Positions 18,714-26,815 are shown, counted from the first letter of the stretch. The stretch is DNA of 64,000 bases from Komagataeibacter xylinus (GCF_031081985.1 NZ_JARWSK010000002.1:372001-436000); one strand, 5' to 3'. Notes: generated by a model not told the origin, from the letters alone. Numbers and translations: made by a program.

Positions 18714-18799
18714 TGATAAAAGTTTTCGGGCTCTGCTTTTTGTCAAAAAAAGCGGCGTTCTTCGAAGCTTTTTGAAAACAGCTTCACCAAAAACTTCTT
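18714..18799 (+). repeat. Dispersed three-stem palindromic element, copy 1
   Basis: First copy of an intergenic element found twelve times (whole or broken) in the window. The general plan is an outer inverted repeat (AAGTTTTTGGGTG with CACCAAAAACTT) that encloses hairpin 1 (GCCGCCTTTTT-TC-AAAAAGGCGGC) and hairpin 2 (GAAGCTTTTT-GA-AAAAAGCTTC). In this copy hairpin 1 is eroded (CTGCTTTTT with AAAAAGCGGC). It ends 12 bases before the stop of the minus-strand membrane protein at 18812. Confidence 0.85.
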
Positions 18800-18811
18800 T
18801 TGGCAGAAGGC

Positions 18812-19447
18812 TTACAGATCCTGCTCGACCTCATGGGCCACGTGATGCCGCCCGTCAGGCGCAATGCCACCGGGCAGGGGCAGCGCAGTCTCGACGGACT
18901 GCATCCGTGCCCACAGCATCGGCATGGCCACCACATAGTCACAACCCAGCATGACCACATTGCACACCATGGCGCAGGACACGGTCATGAGCAGCCTGTG
19001 CCTTGCGGATATGAGATAGGCGGTGGTCACACACAGGATTTCCAGCCATTCGATGCCAAACAGGAGGGCGCTGCCATACCCCCACTGCCAGTAGGCCCAC
19101 GCCCCCTGCAGGCTGAGGGTCACGAGCAGGAACACCCCGGTCCTGTGCAGCGGCCGAAGCCGGGAGAGATGCGCGATCAGCCAGTAAGGCAGGCTCATGC
19201 ACACGGTATCGTCCAGAATATTGTGTCCCAGTGCATAGATGATCTGCCTGCGCAGCACGGATGCCATAAACATTACAACCGCCAGCGGGCCTGACAGGTT
19301 TTGCAGGATCTGCTGTCCCTGCGGGCTGCGCAGGTTGTCGAATATGCTGCTGTCGGGTTCAGACAGCCACTCCACCACCCCGAGCAGAACGCCCATGATG
19401 CCAATGAGCAGGCAGGAATATCTGAGCGGCAGGGACATGCGGTTCAT
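18812..19447 (-). CDS. Hypothetical multi-pass membrane protein
   Basis: A 211-residue protein that I do not recognise. Hydrophobic segments near residues 8-25 (YSCLLIGIMGVLLGVVEWL), 50-65, 85-100, 110-130 (GVFLLVTLSLQGAWAYWQW), 135-150 and 160-185 suggest five or six membrane helices, with a hydrophilic His/Glu-rich C-terminus. The ATG at 19447 is chosen because it starts just before TM1; an in-frame start at 19522 would add about 25 basic residues. It stands alone on the minus strand, downstream of the candidate small RNA and its terminator. Confidence 0.55.
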   Translation of the reverse strand: MNRMSLPLRYSCLLIGIMGVLLGVVEWLSEPDSSIFDNLRSPQGQQILQNLSGPLAVVMFMASVLRRQIIYALGHNILDDTVCMSLPYWLIAHLSRLRPLHRTGVFLLVTLSLQGAWAYWQWGYGSALLFGIEWLEILCVTTAYLISARHRLLMTVSCAMVCNVVMLGCDYVVAMPMLWARMQSVETALPLPGGIAPDGRHHVAHEVEQDL

Positions 19448-19579
19448 GAAGGGCGATACTCTGGCGGGTCGGATTGCGCGGCAGGCTGTTACCTTTGCCA
19501 GAAATAAACTGATCCGGTCCAATTTTTAACCCGACCTGCCCCCGTTGCTGGGCCTGGTGGGATTGCACGGGCAGGGCAC

Positions 19580-19703
19580 AAAAAAAGACAGGGCCTCCCA
19601 TAGGGCGACCCTGTCAGTAGAACGTTGATACCGGAGGGTAACACGTCCAGCCCGGCATCATGACCGGATTTTATTGGTTTTTATGGAAGCCAGCGGCTTC
19701 GTG
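19580..19703 (-). ncRNA. Candidate small RNA (or leader) with own promoter and terminator
   Basis: This lies in the gene-free stretch 19448-19978. On the minus strand, TTGACG (19738-19733), a 17-base spacer and CATAAG (19715-19710) form a plausible promoter. About 120 bases downstream, a GACAGGG/CCCTGTC stem is followed by seven T (19586-19580). In between is a GAAGCC-gct-GGCTTC hairpin and no open frame of note. This could be a small RNA, or an attenuated leader of the membrane protein whose start is 133 bases further on. The parts are seen; transcription is inferred. Confidence 0.45.
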
Positions 19704-19771
19704 TAAGCCCTTATGCCATCCGCCTATTTAAACGTCAACAATAAATATAAATAAAAATACGATTTTACTTT

Positions 19772-19817
19772 TTTTGCACTGCACAATCAACATGGTTATT
19801 TTGCACTGCACAATCAA
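19772..19817. repeat. Direct repeat of a 19-bp TGCACTGCA-containing motif
   Basis: TTTTGCACTGCACAATCAA occurs twice (19772-19790 and 19799-19817), repeated every 27 bp in AT-rich DNA. Each copy holds the symmetric core TGCACTGCA, so it looks like a tandem operator. It lies 34-79 bp upstream of the candidate small-RNA promoter on the minus strand and 160-200 bp before the MATE gene on the plus strand. The regulator is unknown. Confidence 0.6.
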
Positions 19818-19978
19818 ATTTCATTATATACATAAATAGTAAGACAATTTTCTACCAGGCAGCTTAAACGGGCTGGGCAGGGGGTCTTGTGCCCGGTTTC
19901 AATGCCCCGCATCATGGGGCCTGACCATGGCCGCACCGTCCAGCGCCAGGCCCCCATTGCAGCTGACAGGACACCAAA

Positions 19979-21415
19979 ATGGGCGGACAATCCGCAACCC
20001 GACCCAACAAAGCCGCATTCTGCACAGGCAGCATCGTCCGCCATGTGGTGGTCATGGCCGGTACGGGTGCCATTGGCCTGATGGCGGTGTTCCTTGTTGA
20101 CCTGCTGAACCTTTTCTACATTTCATGGCTTGGCGATCCTGCCCTGACGGCGGCCATCGGCTTCTCCGGCGTGATCAGCTTCGTGCAGATCGCGGTCTCC
20201 ATCGGGCTGTCGATTGGCATCGGAGCCATTACCGGCAGGCTGATCGGCGCGGGCAAGATGGAGCAGGCGCAACGCGTCGCATCCTCCTTCGGCATTGTCA
20301 TGCTCGGCTTCTGCCTGCTCATCGGGGTGTTCACCGCATGGCTCGCACCGCTGCTGCTGAGCCTGCTCGGGGCACAGGGGGAGGCGGCGCGGCAGGCGGC
20401 CAGTTTCCTGCGCATCGTCTCGCCCGGCCTGCCGCTGATCGCAGCCGGCATGGGGTGCTCGGGGCTATTGCGCGCCATCGGGGCTGCGCGCATTTCCATG
20501 AACGTGACGCTGATCGGCGCCATGATCTCGGCCCTGGCCGACCCTTTGCTGATCGTGGGCCTGGGGCTGGGGCTGAAGGGGGCGGCGATCAGCACCATTC
20601 TCTCGCGCGGGGTCGTGGCGCTGATGGGCTTTCGCTGCGCGCGCCGCCACGGCCTGCTGGCCTGGCCCGTGCGTACCCATGTCGTGGCCGATACAAAGCT
20701 GGTGGGGCAGGTGGCCATGCCCGCCATCTTGACCAACCTGGCAACGCCGGTGGGCAGCGTGTTCGTAACGCACGCCATGGCGGGGTTCGGGCTGGCGGCA
20801 GTGGCGGGGCAGGCGACCATCGAGCGGATCGTGCCGGTGGCCTTTGCCTTTGTCTTTGCGCTGACGGGATCGGTGGGGCCGATCATGTCGCAAAATCTTG
20901 GCGCGGGTAAACTCGGGCGCGTGCGGGCGACACTCGTGGCCTCGCTGTGGCTGGTGGCAGGCTGCGTGGCGCTGACATGGGCCATCCTGTTCCTGAGCCA
21001 GAACCTGGTGGTGCGGGTATTTTCAGCGCAGGGCACGGCGGCGATGCTGATCCACCTGTTCTGTAACTGGACCATTGCCGGCTATGTATTCATCGGCATG
21101 CTGTTCGTGGCCAATTCCGCGTTCAACAATCTGGGCCATCCGCTGTATTCCACGCTGTTCAACTGGGGGCGGGCGACACTGGGCACCATTCCGTTCGTAT
21201 GGATGGGCATGCGTTACGGGCCGGGCGGCGTGCAGGTGGGGCAGGTGCTGGGCAGCGTGCTGTTTGGCTCCTGCGCGGTGTTCACCGCTTTTTCCGTGGT
21301 GCGGCGCCTGCATCCGGGCGACCAGGCCACGCAGCAGGCCATGCCGGTCATTCCCCCGCCCCAGACCGGCGAAGCAGGCCTGATCGAACTCGACGAACTC
21401 GATCACTCGGCCTGA
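19979..21415 (+). CDS. MATE family efflux transporter
   Basis: A multidrug and toxic compound extrusion protein of 478 residues with about twelve membrane helices. The N-terminal MATE half starts at IVRHVVVMAGTGAIGLMAVFLVDLLNLFYISWLGDPALTAAIGFS. The second half repeats the fold (AMPAILTNLATPVGSVFVTHAMAGFGLAAVAGQATIERI). MATE proteins export cationic compounds by Na+ or H+ antiport; the substrate here is unknown. It is monocistronic by position, between an AT-rich upstream region and a convergent rmlC-like gene. Confidence 0.92.
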   Translation: MGGQSATRPNKAAFCTGSIVRHVVVMAGTGAIGLMAVFLVDLLNLFYISWLGDPALTAAIGFSGVISFVQIAVSIGLSIGIGAITGRLIGAGKMEQAQRVASSFGIVMLGFCLLIGVFTAWLAPLLLSLLGAQGEAARQAASFLRIVSPGLPLIAAGMGCSGLLRAIGAARISMNVTLIGAMISALADPLLIVGLGLGLKGAAISTILSRGVVALMGFRCARRHGLLAWPVRTHVVADTKLVGQVAMPAILTNLATPVGSVFVTHAMAGFGLAAVAGQATIERIVPVAFAFVFALTGSVGPIMSQNLGAGKLGRVRATLVASLWLVAGCVALTWAILFLSQNLVVRVFSAQGTAAMLIHLFCNWTIAGYVFIGMLFVANSAFNNLGHPLYSTLFNWGRATLGTIPFVWMGMRYGPGGVQVGQVLGSVLFGSCAVFTAFSVVRRLHPGDQATQQAMPVIPPPQTGEAGLIELDELDHSA

Positions 21416-21441
21416 TCAGCAGCCCGGAGCCGCCTTGCATG

Positions 21442-22146
21442 TCAGGCGTAATGGAACCAGTCGATCACGGCGGAAAATGGCGGGGCCGCCGCATCGTGCG
21501 CCGATACGATGGCCTGCCCATCGGCTACAGGCCATTCAATGCCCAGTGTTGCGTCGTTCCAGCGCAGGCTGCGCGCGCAGGTGGGGTCGGAGGGGGTGGT
21601 GCACTGGCAATACACCTCCGTATGGTCGGCCAACGCGCACCAACCATGCAGGAATCCCGGCGGTATCCAGAACTGGCTGCCGTTTTCGGCATTCAGGGTC
21701 ACGCCCACCCATTGCCCGAACGTAGGCGAGCCGGTGCGCACATCCACCGCCACACCCCATATCGCCCCGCGCGTGCAGCGCACCAGCCTGCCCTGAGCCT
21801 GGGGCGCCACCTGGGCATGAAGTCCCTGCACCATGAACCTGTGCCGCAACAGGCTATGATGATCCTGCGCGAAAGGGCTGCCCCCTCCGATCCGGGCCAG
21901 CAGGGCGGCAGGGCAGGTTGCGCTGGAAAAGTCGCCCCCCTCCTGCCGATGGGGCGGGGTGAACAAAAACAGGCCTTCCAGCTTCAGGGCCTCGATCTGC
22001 AGAGCAAGCCCCGGCGTGCTGCCTGATGCGGAAAAACCCGGCCCGGCACGGGTCGGGGACTGCGTTCCCATTTTCAGCATGCCCGCATGGTCAGACAATT
22101 GGTTGAATGGTGCATCACGGCCCTGCTCGCTATCCGGTCTGATCAT
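21442..22146 (-). CDS. dTDP-4-dehydrorhamnose 3,5-epimerase-like protein
   Basis: Cupin-fold protein resembling RmlC. Family motifs are visible but divergent: MVQGLHAQ (usually RGLHYQ), RCTRGAIWGVAVDVRTGSPTFGQWVGVTLNAENGSQFWIPPGFLHGW and TEVYCQCTTPSDP. The catalytic His of the first motif is kept. RmlC converts dTDP-4-keto-6-deoxyglucose toward dTDP-L-rhamnose for surface polysaccharide, but rmlA, rmlB and rmlD are not nearby. The N-terminus is about 45 residues longer than usual from ATG 22146; an ATG at 22080 shortens it. The strand is convergent with the MATE gene. Confidence 0.75.
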   Translation of the reverse strand: MIRPDSEQGRDAPFNQLSDHAGMLKMGTQSPTRAGPGFSASGSTPGLALQIEALKLEGLFLFTPPHRQEGGDFSSATCPAALLARIGGGSPFAQDHHSLLRHRFMVQGLHAQVAPQAQGRLVRCTRGAIWGVAVDVRTGSPTFGQWVGVTLNAENGSQFWIPPGFLHGWCALADHTEVYCQCTTPSDPTCARSLRWNDATLGIEWPVADGQAIVSAHDAAAPPFSAVIDWFHYA

Positions 22147-22233
22147 TTCATCACTTTGAAATGCAGTTTTAACGCCGCATCGGTTACGAACCGATTAAGA
22201 GCGCGTTTTGACATAACTCTTTGATATAAAATA

Positions 22234-22296
22234 ATAAAAGTTTTATGAAGCTGCCTTTCTTTGAAAAAAGACGGCATTCCCTGAAACTTTTTCAGA
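22234..22296 (+). repeat. Dispersed three-stem palindromic element, copy 2 (degenerate)
   Basis: A decayed copy: AAAAGTTTTATGAAGCTGCC, then CTTTCTTTGAAAAAAGACGGC and CTGAAACTTTTTCAG. Hairpin 1 and part of hairpin 2 can still be traced, but the closing CACCAAAAACTT arm is lost. It lies downstream of tRNA-Ala and upstream of the rmlC-like gene (both minus). Confidence 0.55.
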
Positions 22297-22386
22297 ATTT
22301 CAGAACGCATAAAGCCCTCATGCGGAACATGAAGGCACTGACACGGTCATCAATTAATAACGGGTGGGGGTACCAGATAAGGAATC

Positions 22387-22462
22387 TGGTGGAGCCAAGG
22401 GGAGTCGAACCCCTGACCTCCTGAATGCCATTCAGGCGCTCTCCCAACTGAGCTATGGCCCC
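22387..22462 (-). tRNA. tRNA-Ala (anticodon GGC)
   Basis: On the minus strand the full cloverleaf can be folded: acceptor GGGGCCA with TGGCTCC, D arm with AGCTCAGTTGGGAGAGC, anticodon stem CCTGA/TCAGG with loop ATGGCAT (anticodon GGC), T arm GGGGTTCGACTCCCC, and an encoded CCA end. It reads Ala codons GCC/GCU. Confidence 0.97.
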
Positions 22463-22559
22463 ACTGTTCCAACGGTGCGGGCCATTTTCATGGCCGCCGT
22501 GGTCCGGTGACGGGGGTATAACCGCAAGCGCAGACCGATGCAACCCCCCTTTAACCGAT

Positions 22560-23204
22560 TCAGGGCAAGATAATGTCCTGCCCGCGCAGGGCGGCGAGCA
22601 GGGGCAGCAGCGGCAGGCCCATGATGGCCGACTGTTCCCCCTCGATGCGGGAGAAAAGCTGGATCCCGCGCCCTTCAAGCCGGTAGCACCCGACACAGGA
22701 CAGAATCGCCTCGCCCTCGGCCGCCAGATACCATTCAAGAAAGGACTCGCTGAACGTGCGCATATGCAGCACGGGGCAGGCGACATGGTGCCAGACCTCA
22801 TGGCCATCACGCAGCAGGCACACCGCCGTGTGCAGCACATGCGCCCGGCCACGCAGACGCAGCAGCTGCGCGCGGGCGGTATCGCGGTCATCGGGCTTGT
22901 CGAACCATTCCTCCCCGCATGACAGGATCTGGTCCGCGCCAATCACCACCGTGCCCGATGCAACCTCGACCGCGCGGGCCTTGGCGCGGGCCAGTTCAAG
23001 GGCTGCGGCACTGGCATCATGCCCGGCGGCATGCATGGCCGTGCGGATGGCGTGTTCATCCACATCCGCTGCCATGAACCGGGCGGAAAGCCCCGCCGAT
23101 TCCACCAATGTGCGCCGCGCGTCCGAGCGGCTGGCGAGTACTATCGGTGGCGACTCCACCTGTAATGGGGCGGCCTTTAGTACTAAACTGGAGTCGTCTG
23201 GCAT
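22560..23204 (-). CDS. maf: Maf family nucleotide pyrophosphatase
   Basis: Maf-like nucleoside triphosphate pyrophosphatase (house-cleaning of non-canonical or modified nucleotides; historically septum formation). The 214 residues carry the signatures PIVLASRSDARRTLVESAGL (substrate loop), the conserved VVIGADQIL and WFDKPDD. The ATG at 23204 is preceded by ACGGAGAG at good spacing. It is divergent from hemE across a 407-base gap. Maf next to hemE is a conserved gene order at alphaproteobacterial replication origins. Two AGTACT motifs of the origin-like array extend into its 5' end. Confidence 0.93.
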   Translation of the reverse strand: MPDDSSLVLKAAPLQVESPPIVLASRSDARRTLVESAGLSARFMAADVDEHAIRTAMHAAGHDASAAALELARAKARAVEVASGTVVIGADQILSCGEEWFDKPDDRDTARAQLLRLRGRAHVLHTAVCLLRDGHEVWHHVACPVLHMRTFSESFLEWYLAAEGEAILSCVGCYRLEGRGIQLFSRIEGEQSAIMGLPLLPLLAALRGQDIILP

Positions 23205-23611
23205 CGCGCTCTCCGTACTGCGGAAGTGAAACATTTAAATCGGGGCTCTGGAGTACTGGGGTACATGGGGACAGTACTCCAAACAATTCTGCGCCGTACC
23301 GAGTACCGTGGACAACGTGTACCCGCCCCATTCCGGTGAGTTGTACACAGGCTTATGTCGGTACATTGAGGATAACTTTCCGACTCCGTAGGAATCCTTG
23401 GAGTCGGAAACGGTACACACTGTGGGGAAAACGGGGTACATTTTCGGAAACATGGGTACCCCGTGATCCACAGCACTAAAAGCACATCAAGAAATTTCTT
23501 TCTCTTTTCTTTTATTGTTTTGAAAGGGGCGCGCACGTTGCGCCCTGCCCGCTATCCGTCAGCCCGAAAGTACGAGATAGTCCGGCCACAACGAAACAGA
23601 ACGACGGATCG
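23205..23611. other. Candidate chromosomal replication origin (oriC) between maf and hemE
   Basis: A gene-free region dense in sequence signals. GTAC occurs 11 times between 23253 and 23459. DnaA-box-like sites (consensus TTATCCACA) are at 23341 (TTGTACACA), 23367-23375 (minus, TTATCCTCA), 23464 (TGATCCACA), 23421-23429 (minus, TTCCCCACA) and 23307-23315 (minus, TTGTCCACG). A perfect 11-bp inverted repeat TTTCCGACTCC/GGAGTCGGAAA is at 23377-23410, and GANTC sites are at 23382, 23392 and 23401. An AT-rich pyrimidine tract at about 23477-23524 could be the unwinding element. In Caulobacter and Rickettsia the origin lies beside hemE. The origin function is inferred. Confidence 0.6.
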
Positions 23612-24673
23612 ATGACAGCAACACGCAAACCCCTGCTCGCCACCCTGATGGGAGAGGCGACCTGGCCCCCTCCGGTATGGCTGATGCGGCAGGCGGGCCG
23701 GTTCCTGCCGGAATTCCGGGCCTTGCGTGAAAAGGCGGATTTCATAACCCGCTGCATGACCCCCGACATGGCCGTTGAGATCACGCTGCAGCCCATCCGC
23801 CGTTTCGGCATGGATGGGGCCATCCTGTTCTCCGATATCCTGATCCTGCCCTGGGCCATGGGCCAGTCACTGGAATTCGTGCCGGGCAGGGGGCCTGTTC
23901 TGGGGGCCGTGCGCTCGCAGGCCGATCTTGACCGGCTTGATCCGGGCAGGGTGGCTCAGGCGGTTGAACCGGTCATGCAGACGCTGCGCAGGCTGCGGGC
24001 CATTGTCGATGGGCCTGAGGCGATCGGTCCGGCACGGCCGGGCCAGGTAACGCTGATCGGGTTCGCGGGCGCGCCGTTTACGGTGGCGTGCTACATGGTG
24101 GAAGGCCATGGCTCGCGTGAGTTCGAGGAAACCCGCAAGCTTGCCTACACCGATCCCGCGTTCTTTGACCGGCTGATCGACCTGCTCACCACATCGACGG
24201 CAGATATGCTGTGCGCCCAGATCGAAGCGGGGGCCGAAGCGGTCATGCTGTTCGATAGCTGGTCGGGCCTGCTGCCGCCCTCGCAGTTCCGCAAGCATGT
24301 GATTGAACCGGCAAAGCGCATCACCGCCATCATCAATGCCCGCCACCCCGGCGTGCCGGTCATTGGCTTCCCCCGGCTGGCGGGGCTGATGGCGGTTGAA
24401 TACGGGCGTGAAACCGGCGTGAACGCAATGGCGCTCGATACCGGGGCGGACATGAAGGCCGTGGCCGACAGGGTGCCCGGCACGCTGGTGCTGCAGGGCA
24501 ATCTCGACCCGATCCGCGTTCTGGCTGGTGGCGAGGGCATGCGCACCGAGGCGCGGGCCACCCGCGATGCCATGAAGGGCCGCCCGCATGTGTTCAACCT
24601 TGGCCATGGCGTCATTCCCACAACGCCGCCCGAGCATGTGGGCGACCTGATCAAGACCATCAGGGAGGTCTGA
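23612..24673 (+). CDS. hemE: Uroporphyrinogen decarboxylase HemE
   Basis: Decarboxylates the four acetate side chains of uroporphyrinogen III to give coproporphyrinogen III in heme synthesis. The 353 residues include PVWLMRQAGRFLPEFRALREK (substrate-binding Arg residues), IRRFGMDGAILFSDILILP with the catalytic Asp, and the C-terminal FNLGHGVIPTTPPEHVGDLI. It heads a short operon with a HAD phosphatase (3-base gap) and hemJ (8-base overlap). It transcribes away from the candidate origin. Confidence 0.98.
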   Translation: MTATRKPLLATLMGEATWPPPVWLMRQAGRFLPEFRALREKADFITRCMTPDMAVEITLQPIRRFGMDGAILFSDILILPWAMGQSLEFVPGRGPVLGAVRSQADLDRLDPGRVAQAVEPVMQTLRRLRAIVDGPEAIGPARPGQVTLIGFAGAPFTVACYMVEGHGSREFEETRKLAYTDPAFFDRLIDLLTTSTADMLCAQIEAGAEAVMLFDSWSGLLPPSQFRKHVIEPAKRITAIINARHPGVPVIGFPRLAGLMAVEYGRETGVNAMALDTGADMKAVADRVPGTLVLQGNLDPIRVLAGGEGMRTEARATRDAMKGRPHVFNLGHGVIPTTPPEHVGDLIKTIREV

Positions 24674-24676
24674 GCC

Positions 24677-25390
24677 ATGCTGCCCTCCGCCCTGCGCCCT
24701 GATGGCGCGCTCCGGCTGGTCATTTTCGATTGCGATGGCGTGCTGATCGATAGCGAAGGCCCGTCATGCCGTATGATCGCCCGCACCCTGCGCGACTATG
24801 GCACCGAGATCAGCGATGAAGACGCCGTGCGCCGCTTTGCAGGCCATGCCCTGACCGCGCTCAAGCACGAGATCGAGGATGCGGAGGGCATCAGCCTGCC
24901 TGCTGACTGGCCCGCCCTGATGCAGCGCAACCTCGTGACCCTCATGCGCAATGAGGCGGAAACCATCGAGGGCGCGCCCGCCATGCTGCGTGGCGTGGCC
25001 AGGCTGGGGCTGCCCTACCGCATTGGCTCCAACTCATCGGTAGAGGAAATGGAGGCCAAATTCGGCCGCACCGGGCTTGATGCGCTGATTGCGCCGGCCA
25101 ACATCCATTCCGCGCGCGACATGGGCCAGCCCAAGCCGGACCCGGCGGTCTATCTGGCGGCGGCAAAGGCGCAGGGCGTGCCACCGGAATGCTGCATCGT
25201 GCTGGAAGATACCGATACCGGCGCCCGCGCGGCGAAGGCTGCGGGCATGGGCTGCGTGCTGCTGCGCGCGCCAGACCTGCCCGCGCCCACATGGCCGGGG
25301 CTGCTGCGCATCGCGCACCTTGATGAATTCGTGCCGTTGCTCACCCGCATCCTGACCAGCCAGAAACAGGCAGGCCGCGTGCATGGGTAA
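24677..25390 (+). CDS. HAD superfamily phosphatase
   Basis: HAD-like hydrolase of 237 residues, in the phosphoglycolate phosphatase/beta-phosphoglucomutase group. Motif I is VIFDCDGVLIDSE (nucleophile and acid/base Asp), motif II is the Ser of IGSNSS, and motif III/IV spans QPKPDPAVYLAAA and VLEDTDTGARAAKAAGM. A helical cap lies between motifs I and II. The substrate cannot be read from the sequence. It sits between hemE and hemJ; no HAD step is known in heme synthesis, so the link may be only co-transcription. Confidence 0.9.
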   Translation: MLPSALRPDGALRLVIFDCDGVLIDSEGPSCRMIARTLRDYGTEISDEDAVRRFAGHALTALKHEIEDAEGISLPADWPALMQRNLVTLMRNEAETIEGAPAMLRGVARLGLPYRIGSNSSVEEMEAKFGRTGLDALIAPANIHSARDMGQPKPDPAVYLAAAKAQGVPPECCIVLEDTDTGARAAKAAGMGCVLLRAPDLPAPTWPGLLRIAHLDEFVPLLTRILTSQKQAGRVHG

Positions 25391-25832
25391 CGCCCTCATC
25401 CCCTTCATGCTGTGGTTCAAGGCGTTCCACATCATGTCGTTCATTGCGTGGATGGCGGGGCTGTTCTACCTGCCGCGCCTGTTTGTCTATCACTGCCAGG
25501 TCGTGGCCGGTTCAGCGGAATCAGCCCGCTTCAAGGTGATGGAATACAAGCTGCTGCGCTTCATCATGGCGCCTGCCATGATCAGCACCTTCGTGTTTGG
25601 CGGCCTGCTTGCCGCCATACCGGGGCTGATCGACTGGCATTCCGGGTGGTGGGTGGTCAAGCTGGCCTGCGTGCTCGCCATGGCGGGCTTTCAGGGGGCA
25701 TGCGGGCGGTGGCGGCGTGACTTCGCCCATGACCGCAATACGCGGCCCGAACGCTTCTATCGCATGGCCAATGAAGTGCCGACCGTGCTGATGATGGTCA
25801 TTGTCATCATGGTGGTGGTCCGCCCGTTCTGA
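25383..25832 (+). CDS. hemJ: Protoporphyrinogen IX oxidase HemJ
   Basis: Small membrane enzyme that oxidises protoporphyrinogen IX to protoporphyrin IX in most alphaproteobacteria. The 149 residues span four membrane helices. The family signature KAFHIMSFIAWMAGLFYLPRLFVYH (conserved His near residue 16) and the conserved Lys of WWVVKLACVLAM are present. It overlaps the HAD gene by 8 bases and completes the hemE-HAD-hemJ operon. Confidence 0.93.
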   Translation: MGNALIPFMLWFKAFHIMSFIAWMAGLFYLPRLFVYHCQVVAGSAESARFKVMEYKLLRFIMAPAMISTFVFGGLLAAIPGLIDWHSGWWVVKLACVLAMAGFQGACGRWRRDFAHDRNTRPERFYRMANEVPTVLMMVIVIMVVVRPF

Positions 25833-25862
25833 ACCGAGCAGGCGGACCCTGTCAGCCGAGGA

Positions 25863-26300
25863 TCAGAGCAGGGACTTGCCCTGCTTGAGCACCGCATTGC
25901 AGACCTTGGTGGTGACCTTCTGCTTGAGGTTGCCCTTCAGCGAGGCCAGCGAGAAGGTGTTGCCGTTGCCGGTATCCAGAATGCCATTCTGGCCGTTGGA
26001 ATACTGGCTGCCCGAGGTATCGAGCCCGGCCTTCTGCTTGAGCGAGGACAGCAGGGTGGAGGGGCTGTTGCCCTGCAGGTAGTTGTTCTGCACGCAATAG
26101 CTCAGCAGGCCCGTGACGTTGGAAGGGGCCAGCGAGGACACGGAAGGCACGCTCATGCCACTGCCCGACAGCAGGCTCGATGCGTCGCCGCCCAGGCCGC
26201 CAAGCCCGCCAAAGCCTTCTGCATGCGCAGGCGCGGTGGAAAGGGCTGCTGCTACGGGGAGAGCGGCGAGAAGCGCCAGGAAACGGTTTGATTTTTTCAT
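25863..26300 (-). CDS. DUF2501 family secreted protein
   Basis: A 145-residue exported protein with a signal peptide (KKSNRFLALLAALPVAAALS, cleavage after AHA near residue 27). A Gly/Ser-rich stretch follows, then the conserved DUF2501 (YjjA-like) core LLSYCVQNNYLQGNSPSTLLSSLKQKAGL and TTKVCNAVLKQGKSLL, with two Cys that may form a disulfide. The function of the family is unknown. It is convergent with the hem operon with 30 bases between the stops. Confidence 0.85.
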   Translation of the reverse strand: MKKSNRFLALLAALPVAAALSTAPAHAEGFGGLGGLGGDASSLLSGSGMSVPSVSSLAPSNVTGLLSYCVQNNYLQGNSPSTLLSSLKQKAGLDTSGSQYSNGQNGILDTGNGNTFSLASLKGNLKQKVTTKVCNAVLKQGKSLL

Positions 26301-26392
26301 GTGAATACTAACTCCTGAAAATGCGGTCCGAGTGAAAAAGCAGGGCCCGTGCCCCCATTATAGGCCGCCCGGCGGCGGCGGGGATAGTCCGC

Positions 26393-26713
26393 TTACATCG
26401 GGGGGGTGAGCAGCATGCCCTCGATCCTGAACAGGATCGGCAGCGCCAGGTACTGGATCAGCAGCAGCAGGACCAGCGGGCTGAAATCCATATTGCCAAA
26501 GTTGGGCAGCACGCTGCGGATGGGGCGCAGCACCGGTTCGGTCATGCGGTACAGGAAATTGCCGATATTCCATACGATCTGGTTGCGCTGGTCGAGAATG
26601 CCGAAGGCCAGCAGGAAGCTGAACAGGCAGGAAACCAGCACCACATAGGTGTAAAGCTGTATCAGTTCAGCCAGCAGGCTAAAGATTATGGGGATCAACG
26701 GGCCAACTTTCAT
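26393..26713 (-). CDS. YggT family membrane protein
   Basis: Small integral membrane protein of the YggT family, about 106 residues with two membrane helices. The family signature is LDQRNQIVWNIGNFLYRMTEPVLRPIRSVLPNFGNMDFSPLVLLLLIQYL. YggT proteins are linked to envelope or osmotic functions and division-site genes in some bacteria, but no mechanism is settled. The ATG at 26713 fits the short family N-terminus; an in-frame start at 26755 would add 14 residues. Confidence 0.88.
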   Translation of the reverse strand: MKVGPLIPIIFSLLAELIQLYTYVVLVSCLFSFLLAFGILDQRNQIVWNIGNFLYRMTEPVLRPIRSVLPNFGNMDFSPLVLLLLIQYLALPILFRIEGMLLTPPM

Positions 26714-26815
26714 AGGTGACGACACATCGGAATCTAGTGTTGTCAGGGGGCGCATACAACCGCCGTTTACCGCCAGTGCATTGCCTGAAATTATATCATG
26801 GCCTCAAATTTGCTC

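Noticed and set aside
22292-22942. Open frame across tRNA-Ala and the end of maf
   Set aside because: It covers a tRNA and lies out of frame in maf; not a gene.
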